A stretch of DNA of 64,000 nucleotides from Branchiostoma belcheri (GCF_001625305.1 NW_017804476.1:1438193-1502192); one strand, 5' to 3'. Counted from the stretch's first letter, positions 37,001 through 42,239 are shown. Notes: a model not told the origin generated them from the sequence alone. Made by a program: numbers and translations.

Positions 37001-37772
37001 CTTCAACTCATTCCTGCAGTCCTTCCAGGTGTGTTTAAGTTAACCTTCATTGTGCTAAGGGAGTCAACTTGGTACCACATTTACATCGGGGTAAGGCAGC
37101 AGGGAGAAGGTTAACCTACATCTCAAAGGTCGCTAAACTTCAAGTTTAACCTCCTTGCTGCCTTAGAACTCTGCAATCAATAGAGACTTGGTAAAGCCAA
37201 ACGGCTACTTCAGCATGCTAAAGGTTAAATTTTTTGTTGGTATGTAGTAACTTATACTAGATACATAGTTATGACTGAGGCTTAAAATGGTGATTTGAAA
37301 TTTTGAATTGTATATTTTTCAGGGATGCTTTGTGTCTGTCATCTACTGCTTCTCTAACACAGAGGTAAGAACAGTTTACAAAATAATACATGTATCTACA
37401 ATTTTTTTGCATTGATAAGAAGATGTTAAAACACACACTCCTAGAGACACATTCTGTTATGCATGTCTTAATATCTCTGTGTCCAGCGGTTTTGTGATGT
37501 GTCTCTGTGTTTGCTTGTGCTTCAGAGTTTTAGATACGAAACATTTCTTTCCTTTCATCCCCACCTTTCAGGTTCAGAATGCAATACAGCGCAGAGTTGA
37601 TAGATGGCGCAACCAACAACAGTGTGCTCACAACAGCACCCCATCTAAACAGATGGTTCTCGCGGTTTTCTCAGCGTCAGCATCAACCGTCGACAAGAAC
37701 GAGAACACGAAAGCAGCTTCTGTGTGTAAAGGTACGGACTTAAAAAGACCATCTGTAATCGAAGAAGAGTAA
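8641..37772 (+). CDS. CRHR: Corticotropin-releasing factor receptor-like class B GPCR, complete, 13 exons
   Basis: The 13 exons (listed separately) total 1404 coding bases and join in phase to 467 residues plus stop, a usual length for the family. Domains in order: signal peptide (1-16); extracellular hormone-binding domain with six cysteines and the WD/CW core (about 45-135); seven membrane helices from about 148 to 399; basic cytoplasmic tail (400-467). Signature residues are present: His183 in TM2, Glu237 in TM3, Cys216 pairing with Cys286 in the second outer loop, Pro353-x2-Gly356 in TM6 and Gln387-Gly388 in TM7. Stretches such as LRNxx[10 protein letters not shown] and [10 protein letters not shown]-type TM7 point to CRF receptors rather than calcitonin, PTH or secretin receptors. 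By family knowledge it would bind a CRF/urocortin-like peptide at the plasma membrane and signal mainly through Gs and cAMP. Five N-glycosylation sequons lie in the ectodomain. Assignment to the CRF group is from memory of family motifs; a DH44-type name would be equivalent. Confidence 0.93.
9180..9420. repeat. Short-motif-rich segment (AAGCG / CCTTTACG motifs)
   Basis: GCTTAAATTAAGCGTAAAGG near 9195 and related CCTTTACG, GCTTAAAGGCG and TAAGCAC pieces near 9350-9400 appear in both orientations. It resembles a small inverted-repeat element with internal motif repetition, but clear termini are not visible. Confidence 0.35.
9584..10078 (+). repeat. Tandem array, 60-77 bp unit, about seven copies
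   Basis: Each unit carries CAAACCGTTAAAAATGTACG and TTAGTGGCAAATGGTGCAGA. The first two units are about 60 bp; later ones gain GGTGACACCATTGGCACATT and run about 77 bp. Long frames on both strands are artefacts of a period with few stops. A single related piece (TTAGTGGCAAATGTGCAGAT) lies near 27165. Confidence 0.9.
10090..10275 (-). mobile_element. tRNA-derived SINE, minus strand
   Basis: On the minus strand the head reads TGGCGTAATGG (A-box like) and, about 40 bp later, GGTTCGATCCC (B box), the internal RNA polymerase III promoter of a tRNA. A non-tRNA body follows (GGCACTTCACATGA). Without anticodon-arm integrity it is a SINE, not a working tRNA gene. Confidence 0.8.
10440..10600 (-). repeat. 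Interspersed repeat, copy 2 of 3, inverted
   Basis: Contains the reverse complement of the blocks at 5286-5490, including GCAAAGCAAATGCATAATGT and AAATTGCAACATGATGTAAC. Confidence 0.6.
10618..10983. mobile_element. MITE with AAAGGCATCT/C termini, copy 3
   Basis: Left end AAAGGCATCTAATGCAATTT and right end GAAATTGCATTGGATGTCTT are inverted with a few differences. More diverged than copy 1. Confidence 0.6.
11011..11300. mobile_element. Harbinger-like MITE with exact TTA duplication
   Basis: Ends GGCCACAGCAAGTAATTTTT and AAATTTACTTGCTGTGGCC are inverted; TTA stands at 11008-11010 and 11301-11303. The sub-terminal motif GATGACATC is present on both sides. A frame from 11204 is spurious. Confidence 0.85.
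11570..12125 (+). mobile_element. LINE 3' end, plus strand, with TTTG repeat
   Basis: The + strand encodes [20 protein letters not shown], then after a frame change [36 protein letters not shown] and WNSLS. This matches the order in the minus-strand copy at 4200-5075. A TTTG run of about nine units interrupts the end of the protein. The 3' tail GCTGGTGTGTTACGCCGAAG with GATACAGATAC is the same as the SINE tail at 29600. Element is truncated and non-functional. Confidence 0.85.
12361..12855. mobile_element. Harbinger-like MITE, decayed right end
   Basis: Begins GGCCACACAAATTTTATGGATGAC after TTA at 12358-12360 (sequence split by few mismatches to the family). The right side has GATGTCATCCATAAAAATAAC but lacks the final GTGGCC. 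Shares its interior with 23700-24150. Confidence 0.65.
12878..12925. promoter_or_regulatory. CRE-like cluster in intron 1
   Basis: TACGTCA (12878), TGACGTC (12902) and AACGTCA (12919) fall within 48 bp. They match the half or near-full CREB/ATF core. Function is inference. Confidence 0.3.
13192..13265. repeat. Short inverted repeat
   Basis: GAATTTCTCTTAC with ACTCTACCATACG is mirrored by CGTATGGTATGGTAGAGTAA and GAGAAATTC, giving an imperfect hairpin of about 70 bp with a small side bulge on the left arm. Confidence 0.6.
13266..13745. other. Unassigned intronic sequence
   Basis: No exon or repeat recognised; short open frames have no domain. Confidence 0.4.
13746..14070. mobile_element. Inverted-repeat element (AGCCTGGTATCC family), copy 2
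   Basis: Left AGCCTGGTATCCAGTCAATC and right GACTGGATACCAGGCT are inverted; CGTGGTTGGGG and CCCCAACCACG extend the arms. Same family as 229-502. Confidence 0.8.
14131..14610 (+). repeat. Tandem repeat, about 163 bp x 3
   Basis: Three copies begin CTGTAATTTCAGCCCTGGAA at about 14131, 14297 and 14457. Each contains CCTAACAGGTTCAGTTTCTT (or a variant) and TTTGACAGTTGACTGAT. Copies are highly similar. The unit includes an AG|GT pair but no flanking exon of the receptor matches it. Confidence 0.9.
14640..14745. mobile_element. Fragment related to the 6941-7319 foldback element
   Basis: CCGCGGCATAACTCGCGTCG and GTCTGCGAAGGAGGCTA match the interior of the 6941 element. Confidence 0.55.
15126..15200 (+). 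mobile_element. Truncated tRNA-derived SINE head
   Basis: GTGTGGGGTCGTGTGGCGTAGCGG is the same head as at 29295 (A box TGGCGTAGCGG). The B box and body are lost. Confidence 0.65.
15224..15450. mobile_element. MITE with CTCTCCAAGCAGAGG termini, complete
   Basis: The left arm TACTCTCCAAGCAGAGGTTT continues about 90 bp and is mirrored on the right to CTCTGCTTGGAGAGTA. In the middle AGAAAAATTGGGTTKGGTGA is repeated. The whole element could fold into one long hairpin. Confidence 0.85.
16254..16390. repeat. Perfect 64-bp inverted repeat with 9-bp spacer
   Basis: The left arm (16254-16317) starts ATTTGAAAGGGTG and ends CAATCTTTAT. The right arm (16327-16390) is its exact reverse complement over all 64 bases. 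The spacer is GTGGACCCT. No mismatch means it is recent, maintained, or an assembly artefact. Confidence 0.95.
17070..17300 (-). mobile_element. LINE 3' end, minus strand
   Basis: Minus-strand translation gives [49 protein letters not shown] and a stop. This is the standard C-terminus of a CR1/Jockey-like ORF2, of a different family from the 4200 and 11570 copies. It is 5' truncated. Confidence 0.85.
17427..17795 (+). mobile_element. LINE ORF2 C-terminal fragment with zinc-knuckle region
   Basis: The frame encodes EKGRHCN, then [20 protein letters not shown] and [12 protein letters not shown]. The spacing of Cys, Cys, His and Cys is the zf-RVT type domain that follows reverse transcriptase in some non-LTR retrotransposons. 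It ends at a stop near 17795. The upstream reverse transcriptase is absent, so it is a remnant, not a host gene. Confidence 0.8.
18709..18920 (+). repeat. Interspersed repeat, copy 3 of 3
   Basis: GGTCAATGACCTGAACCAGA and AAACATTATGCATTTACTTT match the copy at 5286-5490 in order and orientation. Confidence 0.6.
18957..19072 (+). repeat. TG dinucleotide microsatellite
   Basis: Two long TG runs are separated by GGGCGCGCGCG and TTTCCCTGTA. The frames on both strands (CVCV, THTH) are not proteins. Confidence 0.97.
19500..22815 (+). repeat. Tandem array carrying copies of the exon 2 acceptor and 5' coding part
   Basis: About sixteen units, mostly 160-170 bp, run up to the true exon 2. Each central unit contains GGTCTGCAGATGAGCAGCTT, then GTCGGCACCAGNAGTACTCA, ACCCAATCTC and AAAACTACCCGACAA. 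The real exon reads GATCTGCAG|ATGAGCACGCTG, GGTCGGCACCAACAGTACCC and AGGCTGCCTGATGA, so the unit is a diverged copy of intron end plus about 70 bp of exon. Units from 19.7 to 21.1 kb are nearly alike; those from 21.4 to 22.8 kb, nearest the exon, are more diverged and shorter. Many units carry CTATAG, giving an early stop if spliced in. A LINE 3' end (21845-22130) and a SINE/LINE tail (about 21165-21235) are inserted. Confidence 0.85.
21845..22130 (-). mobile_element. LINE 3' end inserted in the array, minus strand
   Basis: The minus strand encodes [20 protein letters not shown], then [18 protein letters not shown] and [17 protein letters not shown]. The FFPR-x5-WNKLP pattern marks the C-terminus of a non-LTR retrotransposon ORF2, similar in kind to 1740-1924. 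It splits the exon-derived tandem array and so is younger than it. Confidence 0.8.
22816..22951 (+). CDS. CRHR: Receptor exon 2: N-terminal ectodomain
   Basis: Acceptor TTTGATCTGCAG, donor GGAA|gtaagg, 136 bases, ending one base into a codon. Encodes residues 17-61, including TNST (glycosylation sequon), [20 protein letters not shown] (first conserved Cys) and YERLNG. The 5' half is the source or product of the upstream array, and the donor is partly made of a transposon end. Confidence 0.88.
22956..23317. mobile_element. Harbinger-like MITE inserted at the exon 2 splice donor
   Basis: It starts GGCCACAGCAATTTAATTTC and ends AAATCGGTGTAGCC (inverted). TAA is at 22953-22955 and 23318-23320. 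The first of these is intron positions +2 to +4, and the element's first G is +5. Near-relative of 59550-59916 and member of the CCAATTTAATTT family (30264, 33436, 43215, 52642). Confidence 0.85.
23321..24147. mobile_element. Harbinger-like MITE containing a 93-bp array with exon 2 tails
   Basis: Outer ends GGCCACAGCAAGTAAATTTT and AAATTACTTGCTATGGCC are flanked by TAA at 23318-23320 and 24148-24150. Within the left part TACGAGCGTCTGAACGGAA followed by gtaaggcca occurs at 23391, 23484, 23577 and 23669. Those 19 bases are the exact 3' end of exon 2, with its donor. Spacing is 93, 93 and 92 bp. Between them is the MITE head (AAATTTTATGGGTGACATCC, GACTCCAAATCTAATGC). The 126-residue minus-strand frame here is an artefact of the period. 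Confidence 0.85.
24151..24884 (+). other. Receptor intron 2, unassigned part
   Basis: AT-rich, no repeat or exon recognised. Confidence 0.4.
24885..25707 (+). repeat. Tandem array carrying copies of the exon 3 acceptor
   Basis: Eleven units of about 60-80 bp contain AACAAGTTTTTAAACAAG, TAAGAAGTAATTTCATTGGG and GACTACTTTGTGATTGACAG followed by CACTGCAAC. The true exon 3 boundary is TTGTGATTGACAG|CGCTGCATT, so every unit repeats the acceptor region plus a few exon bases. Two units have GACCG in place of GACAG and would not splice. The last unit runs directly into exon 3. Confidence 0.92.
25708..25824 (+). CDS. CRHR: Receptor exon 3: hormone-receptor domain core
   Basis: 117 bases, acceptor GATTGACAG, donor TCAA|gtgagt. 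Encodes residues 62-100: [20 protein letters not shown], then [17 protein letters not shown]. Three of the six ectodomain cysteines and the WD...CWP core of class B receptors are here. The split codon at the 5' end creates NGT, a glycosylation sequon; NAT is another. Confidence 0.93.
25930..26200. repeat. Cluster of CAGTGCTGA / TCAGCACTG motifs
   Basis: Within about 260 bp of intron 3 the nonamer CAGTGCTGA and its complement or near-variants occur roughly a dozen times in both orientations (for example 25947, 25970, 26019, 26049, 26077, 26105, 26190). Spacing is irregular at about 15-35 bp. Confidence 0.75.
26467..26576 (+). CDS. CRHR: Receptor exon 4: end of hormone-receptor domain
   Basis: Acceptor CTTCTCATATAAG, donor GAAATG|gtgtgt, 110 bases, ends in phase 0. 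Encodes residues 101-137, with [20 protein letters not shown] and NCRP, the last two conserved cysteines and two glycosylation sequons. The AAG acceptor is less usual than CAG, but it is the only one that keeps phase with exon 3. Confidence 0.9.
26695..27030. mobile_element. MITE of the GGCCTAGGAAAA family, copy 2
   Basis: Left end CCTAGAAAACAAATGTTGTG and right end AACATTTTTTTCTAGGCC are inverted; TTTTCCAACAATGACATTGA lies inside. Confidence 0.65.
27265..27523 (+). repeat. Interstitial telomere-like array (TTAGGG / TTAGAG)
   Basis: About 43 hexamers mix GTTAGG with GTTAGA in a semi-regular order, plus rare GTTACA, GTTATG and GTTGGG variants. TTAGGG is the metazoan telomere unit. The long frames on both strands are artefacts. 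It abuts a SINE on the right. Confidence 0.95.
27524..27645 (-). mobile_element. tRNA-derived SINE fragment, minus strand
   Basis: Minus strand has a head TGGCGTCTTTCGCACAACGG with GAACCAATAGGTCCTGGGTT and GGTTCGATAGT (B-box like), followed by CTTGGGTAAGGCACTTTACA. The body matches 29295-29640. Confidence 0.75.
27700..27806 (+). CDS. CRHR: Receptor exon 5: TM1
   Basis: Acceptor CTGCACTTTCCAG, donor CTTAA|gtaagc, 107 bases. Encodes residues 138-172. [20 protein letters not shown] leads into a hydrophobic helix [15 protein letters not shown], the first membrane segment. Confidence 0.95.
27807..29098 (+). repeat. Receptor intron 5 with a two-copy tandem duplication
   Basis: Segments 28446-28620 and 28627-28793 are diverged copies: both contain TTCTAAGCATTCCCAA, CAGTACCAA(A/G)GACAGCCAC and GCTTTCCTTACAT. 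The rest of the intron shows nothing identifiable. Confidence 0.7.
29099..29219 (+). CDS. CRHR: Receptor exon 6: TM2
   Basis: Acceptor TTGTCTTTACAG, donor AATAGC|gtgagt, 121 bases. Residues 173-213: [18 protein letters not shown], then [14 protein letters not shown]. The first inner loop SIRCxRN and His183 in TM2 are family hallmarks. Cys184 stands where Trp is usual (IHWNL). Confidence 0.96.
29295..29640 (+). mobile_element. tRNA-derived SINE, near full length
   Basis: Head GTGTGGGGTCATGTGGCGTA with A box TGGCGTAGCGG and B box GGTTCAAATCC, a body with CTTGGGAAAGGCACTTTACA, and a 3' part ending in AACTGGTGTGTTACGCCTAA. That tail is the same as the LINE 3' end at 12060, so the SINE probably uses that LINE's machinery. 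Confidence 0.85.
30264..30633. mobile_element. Harbinger-like MITE (CCAATTTAATTT family)
   Basis: Left GGCGACACCAATTTGATTTG after TTA; right AATAAAATTGGTGTGGCC followed by TTC. Interior GCCATGAAGTCAACATACCA is shared with 22956, 43215 and 59550. Confidence 0.8.
30640..31146 (+). other. Receptor intron 6, unassigned part
   Basis: AT-rich, no repeat or exon recognised. Confidence 0.4.
31147..31300 (+). CDS. CRHR: Receptor exon 7: TM3 and start of TM4
   Basis: Acceptor CTTGCTCCAG, donor TGGT|gtgagt, 154 bases. Residues 214-264: [20 protein letters not shown], then MFVEGLYLH with Glu237 and the TM4 entry CWMYAVIGW. Cys216 is the TM3 partner of the outer-loop disulfide. An earlier GT two bases upstream would break the frame in exon 8, which fixes this donor. 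Confidence 0.96.
31301..31615 (+). repeat. Tandem array carrying copies of the exon 7 donor
   Basis: Five further copies of GGATGTACGCTGTGATTGGC plus TGGT|gtgagtaatc follow the true exon end at 49-54 bp spacing, then a decayed sixth. Each copy is preceded by AGTCTACAG, so each looks like a 28-base mini-exon (TACTGG...TGGT) with its own acceptor and donor. Each would shift the frame if included. Reading through the real donor meets TAA two codons later. Confidence 0.95.
32339..32704. mobile_element. MITE of the GGCCTAGGAAAA family, copy 3
   Basis: Left AGGCCCAGGAAAGGAAATGT and right ACAACATTTTTTCCCTAGGC are inverted; TTTTCCAACATTGACATTGA inside. Confidence 0.7.
33050..33165 (+). repeat. TGAC/TGAT tetranucleotide repeat
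   Basis: A run of GACT units about 33115-33150 is flanked by looser TGAT and TTGA copies. Confidence 0.9.
33319..33379 (+). CDS. CRHR: Receptor exon 8: TM4
   Basis: Acceptor TTTCTGTTGCAG, donor GAAAG|gtagga, 61 bases. Residues 265-284, [20 protein letters not shown], complete the fourth membrane helix after GW. Too short to stand out as an open frame; found by splice sites and phase. Confidence 0.93.
33436..33745. mobile_element. Harbinger-like MITE, right end lost
   Basis: Left GGCCAAACCAATTTGATTTG after TTA; interior GCCATGAAGTCAACACAAAA. The right terminus is not present. Confidence 0.65.
33783..33940. repeat. Foldback element (CCTGGGTACCATCC family), decayed
   Basis: CCTGGGTACCATCCAGATTT and TTCGCTCCGCA at the left are mirrored by GCTGCGGAGCAAAAATCCGG and ATGG at the right. 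Similar to 53026-53120. Confidence 0.65.
34060..34138 (+). CDS. CRHR: Receptor exon 9: second outer loop and start of TM5
   Basis: Acceptor CATTTTATGTAG, donor TTACTG|gtaatt, 79 bases. Residues 285-311: [20 protein letters not shown] then PVIIVLL. Cys286-Trp287 is the conserved outer-loop pair; IYxGP opens TM5. Confidence 0.94.
34247..34432. mobile_element. AT-rich relative of the GGGCCTGCA MITE family
   Basis: Left GGGGCCTGCATGCCC and right CCCCCATGCAGGCCCT are inverted. The interior repeats CGTAATTNGTAAT motifs. Compare 36625-36802. Confidence 0.6.
34517..34605 (+). CDS. CRHR: Receptor exon 10: TM5 and third inner loop
   Basis: Acceptor TTTATTTCCAG, donor TACAG|gtaggc, 89 bases. Residues 312-340: [20 protein letters not shown] followed by [10 protein letters not shown]. 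The VRIL-x3-KLR motif lies at the cytoplasmic end of TM5, where class B receptors contact G protein. Confidence 0.96.
34651..35161. mobile_element. CGTACG-rich inverted-repeat element
   Basis: Ends AAGCTTCGGTCACAACC and GGTTGTGACCGCAGCTT are inverted. The interior is full of CGTACG, ACGTGC and GTACGG words, far more CpG than the flanking intron. It contains a 201-codon open frame (34686-35291) that has no domain and no codon character; the frame follows from the word repetition. Confidence 0.7.
35377..35713. mobile_element. Harbinger-like MITE with exact TAA duplication
   Basis: Ends GGCCACAGCAAGTAATTTTT and AAATTTACTTGCTGTGGCC; TAA at 35374-35376 and 35714-35716. Very close to 11011-11300. 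Confidence 0.88.
35730..36620 (+). other. Receptor intron 10, unassigned part
   Basis: No repeat or exon recognised; a 97-codon minus-strand frame (36316-36609) has no motif. Confidence 0.4.
36625..36802. mobile_element. AT-rich relative of the GGGCCTGCA MITE family, copy 2
   Basis: The left end is near CAGGCCCTTTTAGTC and the right end is CCCCCATGCAGGCCCTC. The interior repeats CGTAATTNRTAATC words. Confidence 0.5.
36890..37028 (+). CDS. CRHR: Receptor exon 11: TM6 and most of TM7
   Basis: Acceptor TTTCTCCCCAG, donor TTCCAG|gtgtgt, 139 bases. Residues 341-387: [41 protein letters not shown]. Pro353-x2-Gly356 is the TM6 kink for class B activation; the exon ends at Gln387 of TM7. Confidence 0.96.
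37323..37364 (+). CDS. CRHR: Receptor exon 12: end of TM7
   Basis: A 42-base exon in phase 0, acceptor GTATATTTTTCAG, donor ACAGAG|gtaaga. Encodes [14 protein letters not shown] (388-401). A 42-base exon at exactly this place is known from class B genes, and skipping it gives TM7-less variants in some receptors. Confidence 0.94.
37572..37772 (+). CDS. CRHR: Receptor exon 13: cytoplasmic tail and stop
   Basis: Acceptor CCCCACCTTTCAG. Begins [17 protein letters not shown], the usual helix 8 form, then a Ser/Thr-rich tail ending RPSVIEEE and TAA. Residues 402-467. The tail ends in acidic residues, not the TAV-type PDZ ligand of vertebrate CRHR1. Confidence 0.94.
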   Translation, partial: VQNAIQRRVDRWRNQQQCAHNSTPSKQMVLAVFSASASTVDKNENTKAASVCKGTDLKRPSVIEEE

Positions 37773-39700
37773 ATGCCCTGCTCCCCCCCCAAAAAAAAAC
37801 ACAACAACAAACAAACAAACAAACCAAGGAAGGACAGAAAGGACAAAGCGCCAGAGCACCAGATGATTTACTGAAGGAGATGGAAAAAATTTATGAAAAA
37901 TTGTTGTAAAATTCACAAATAATTGACAAGGAATTAACTTTATAATACTAGTACCATCTCCATTTCTTAGACGGTTAGTATACCTGTATGTGCCATGAGT
38001 ATTTGAAGAGGGTCTGCATGCCTTTTTCCACACACCCCATAAATGCAAAGCTAATGCAAATGATCACCATGACGTCATGGTAGGCAAAAAGCAGGTGACG
38101 GTTGGTTGGTTTGCCTACCAATAATTTGCATATGTCTCCAAATAATTTGCATGTGTATCATGTAAACAAAAACAGTGATCACTCGTATGAACTAATGTGC
38201 CCCAAACCTCTCGCAAGAACAAATCAATTTACCCAAAGCATTACAACAGTAAACTGGACCTCCTATAGCATTTCCAGGAAACCCCATGTAGACCCTCTAG
38301 TATACCTATATGTGCCACTATGTGTACACTACATGTAGTATGAGGTACACCTAGTCCAGTTGTCTATACTAGTATTCGTGTCATTGACATCAGTATCTAC
38401 AACCAACATCCTGAAAAAATGGTGGACAAATTGTAAAGAACGGATATGAGCCCTGTAAATAAAATGTGTCTGATAGCCAATGTGCCAAAGAAAGAAGGAA
38501 AGTATTCTATAGCTTGCCACCATCTATGTATATAAACATGTCTATTGTTAGCTTTAGTTTCTTAAAACCTTTCTAAACTCTAAATGTTTGTACAGATTGT
38601 GTAGATATTGACATATCTGACATTGAAATGGTCAGAGGAATAAGGTTTACTTCACGACATTCCAATCTATGTACAGGAAAAACTAACCCATGTAAGTTTT
38701 GTGTTGCGATCTATAGAACATGTTCATATTGAATGTGTTATGCATCATTATATATAAGCAGTATATATATTCAATTCTACATGTTAGAAGGATTGTGATC
38801 ATTGTTGAAATAGTCAATGAAGCTACTAAAGTAAAAAGAGAAGAACATGTATTTTGAGATCGACTGAGATCTAAAATTGATATAAGGTCTGAGAGAATTT
38901 GTACATACGTATAAACTACAAGAGAGAAGGATATATGAAATTATAATCATGGAGGAGTAAAAATACAGTGTTGTACCGTCGCAACTACTCTACATATAAT
39001 ACTGTCGTACTATATACTGATAATTGTAAATAGCACTATCTTGTTCACACATACAAATGACAACTTTTACAACAATACAGGATTTCTGGACATTAATGTT
39101 TGTTATCATCATAATCACATATACATTTATCATCGCAGACTCTACCATTTATTTCTTTTGTAGGGAAATAATGGATATAATAACAAACATTGGCCCAGAA
39201 TTACATAAGGTCACATTGATTTTACTTGTAATAAAGGTCAAACATATTTACCCAAATTGCAAATGATGATGCCTAGCATTTTCCATAGACTGTGTTTAAA
39301 AATGCATCCACCCCAGAGGTGCCGCCAAAAATGCAATTTTACCTGTAATTTTTTTAGGATCACAGAATCATGAACATATACAGATTGCATTCCAACACAC
39401 TTACACATGCATAATTTATCATTTTAAAAAATATAGAGCATACATTTTACTCCACATTTTCAACTACAGAATTTAGGAAATTGAATAATAACAGGAATGT
39501 GTTATTATACATGTTAGTTAACGTTATATTCCATTTTTGCAACTTTTTTGACACTGTGCATTTGATAATGTACATGCCAGAGATTGTAAGTGGAAAGTTG
39601 ATTAATATTCCTTGTTGGGATACAGGTTTATTAACAAAGGTAACGTATTACTTTGTCCGTCAAGGTACTGTGAAGAAATAAAGTGGCCAATAAAGAATCA
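37773..39700 (+). other. Probable receptor 3'UTR with polyadenylation signals
   Basis: No further exon or repeat is seen until 39781. AATAAA occurs at 38458, 39230, 39677 and 39689; the last pair, 12 bases apart, comes just before repeats resume. Which is used cannot be read from sequence. Short frames here are not convincing. Confidence 0.4.
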
Positions 39701-39780
39701 GTGACTTACAAGCCATATCTTTCACAATGGGACAGCAGTAAATCTGGAAGGAAAAATGACCTATTACTTTGAAAAACTGT

Positions 39781-39892
39781 AGCCTGGGTGTCAGACTGTT
39801 GACAGGAACAGTATACATGTACTAGTACATGCTAGCTCCTCTCAGAATGCCAGACCCATCAGTTGGACACGGGGTCTGGCATCCAGGCTAGT
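39781..39892. repeat. Foldback element (TAGCCTGGGTGNCAGAC)
   Basis: AGCCTGGGTGTCAGAC at the left and GTCTGGCATCCAGGCT at the right are inverted. Flanks GAAAAACTG and GTAGAACTG agree at 7 of 9 positions, a possible decayed 9-bp duplication. Confidence 0.7.
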
Positions 39893-40611
39893 AGAACTGG
39901 GGCTAGTAAAACGTAGTCTCCACCAGACTCCTTTGCAGGCTTAATAAATACATGTAGTAGAAATCGGCTAAGGGGGACAACATTGGACAGAGGAGTTGGC
40001 CGGCCAAAGCAGGGTCCAGCTTGCCTCCTCTGGCCAATGATGCCCCCCTTAGCCGATTTTTACTATCTATTCAGCATGCAAAGGAGTCTGGTGGACACTA
40101 GTCCTCATCTAGCCTTCCTAGCGCTAGATGTCGAACATTCCACCAGCAACTCAGTTGTCAGCCTTTGTTGATTTTTTGGACTCAATGAAAGTGAGGAAAA
40201 CACGGGGCTCCCCCCACCCACCCACCCCGATTCCATGGCATTTTTACAGGACCATCGTCCAAGTGTAAGCGTGTGTCTTCAAATCAAATGATCAATGCGT
40301 AATGAGCCCAGTTTCCGACTTCTGTGAGAGAGAAAACACACACACAGACGGACAAACTTTCAAATCGCATAGCTGTTTATATTAACAGATCAGCGCCCCG
40401 AGTTTTGTATGATAATATAGCCCTTATGTATATACCGCCCTTATTTTGCTCTTTTACCTCTGTATGTTGCTTATTAAGAGCAAAACTTGCGAAAGAAGGC
40501 AGCAGACCCAAGCATGTTGCCAACCGTGCTACGGCCTCCATACAAGGGCGACCTCTAGCGAAATTAAGCAACGTTGCAACCTGCAGCATGCCGTACCTAT
40601 CTATCGTTTCA

Positions 40612-40757
40612 TACTTTCTTCAAGCAGATCCTAAGGCAGTATCCATTGGTCAGAGAGGGTCCAATACGCCACGCAATTCAATTTTGATACTGTTTTTTGC
40701 CACCCTAGGCACTGTGCTATAAAGGTAGGGTTTTGCCACCCTAGGATCTGCTTGAAG
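40612..40757. mobile_element. MITE variant with CAAGCAGATCCTA termini
   Basis: TTCTTCAAGCAGATCCTAAG at the left and CCTAGGATCTGCTTGAAGA at the right are inverted. Related by CAAGCAGA to the 15224 and 42051 family and by terminal sequence to 52870-53140. Confidence 0.65.
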
Positions 40758-40854
40758 ATTATGAATCACTCACGGTTTCGTTCCTGCGGTCGTTGACCCC
40801 GGTAGCACGCTGTCCTGGCGCGTGCCGCGTCAGTTCAAACAGCTGACCGCACAC

Positions 40855-40919
40855 ATGCATGCAGAGACCTCGCTTGGATCGGCAGATCACAGGAGACCAG
40901 TCTTCACAGCTTGTACCAG
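40855..40919 (+). CDS. Candidate first coding exon of an unrecognised gene
   Basis: A GC-rich segment (40770-40920) ends GTACCAG|gtaaga, a strong donor. An ATG at 40855 reads MHAETSLGSADHRRPVFTAC and leaves two bases for the next exon. Exon 44543 needs exactly two bases to open its own frame, so the phases agree. The product is not recognised, the ATG context is poor, and this could equally be 5'UTR. Confidence 0.25.
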
Positions 40920-40929
40920 GTAAGACCGA

Positions 40930-42050
40930 CGATTTGACGATGTCAGTCAGTTCAGCAGTACTGTTATACGAAGTATAATTCCTTTGATATAGAAGTAAGT
41001 TAGATGTTTTACTCCTTTGTTTCATAGATTTGATGGGTGACTGAGACCGCGTGGCGCCCTGCCCCTCCCCACTTCAACATGAGTGTTCGCAGTTTTGCGT
41101 TGTATGAAAAGATTGCAAACTATTGGCATCATGAATACAACAAGAGTTAAGACAGCTTTCAAAGATTAGTTCGATGGGAGAAGGTAAAACGTAGTTAGGA
41201 TTGGATGACACGAGTAGTAACTTGGCTAAGAAGTATGCAAAGTATGTAACACAATGAACAACCTACACGAGAGGGTCACACAAAAAAAAAACCATGATGT
41301 TTATGGTTTCAGGAACTACAACAGGAAATTCTTCACAAACACGAAAATCGGTAAAGATACTGGTGTTTATGGGCGTATTTCGCATCACTAAAATGCAGAG
41401 GAAACGCATTTGGAGGGTGGTCTATAGCAGATTTTTGCGTCGTTGTTGTCCGGTGTAGTTTTGATCAGTTGTTTACATCTTCTTTGCCGACAATCTGTTA
41501 GTAAACAGGCGACAGTTTGCATGTCAATCATCCCCACCCTGGCGCCTGCTGTCCACAAAATGCCACCATTGTACCTGTCTCTGCTAATTTCCACTTCAAG
41601 GCGGCGTGTGTTTTTTGTGCCCAATTTTCTCGTCTGGGATCTTTAGGGAGATCCGCTTCCCGGGTCACACAGTCGTAAAACCTGATGGACGCCATGTGTG
41701 CGGTCCTCCGTCGTAAAGATTCTTCTTGTAACTCGTGGAAAGAGAAAACGTTTTGTCTAATTAAACGTTGAAGCTTGAAATTGTCTAATCTACAAGTAGA
41801 TCATATCTTGGTGGCTTCAAATTCTACAGTATCAAATACGCCACCTAAATGGTAACTCGGGTGGCCAAACTGGTCGTCCCCTGTCACCAAAATTATGAAT
41901 CATCTTGGACATTAGACATTATCTACAAATTGTAAGAGCATAGAGGTAGAATTGGAGATACATGTACAACCTCCTTGGTAAGAGTGTAAAAATCAAAAGA
42001 GTTTGTGCAACAATTGTGAATTGTGGACGTAGAAAGTTGTAGTAACTTCA
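40930..42050. other. Unassigned sequence
   Basis: No exon or repeat recognised. A 78-codon minus frame (41388-41624) has no motif. Confidence 0.4.
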
Positions 42051-42233
42051 TACTCTCCAAGCAGAGGTTTGTGCTTTGGGTTATTTTTGGCGTGTTTTTA
42101 GTCTGTTATGTGTTGGGTTGGGTGAAAAAAATCCAGTGCAAAAAAGAAACCCCGATAAAAAAAGGAACCCTGATAAAAATGCCTGAAAACATGCAAAAAA
42201 TAACCCAAAACCCAAACCTCTGCTTGGAGAGTA
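42051..42233. mobile_element. MITE with CTCTCCAAGCAGAGG termini, complete
   Basis: Left TACTCTCCAAGCAGAGGTTT, right AACCTCTGCTTGGAGAGTA, with GGGTTATTTTTGGCGTGTTT mirrored inside. Confidence 0.85.
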
Positions 42234-42239
42234 GTAGCT

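Noticed and set aside
37479-37571. Upstream extension of exon 13 frame from an ATG at 37479
   Set aside because: The CCCCACCTTTCAG acceptor at 37571 and phase with exon 12 place the exon start at 37572; the extension is intron.
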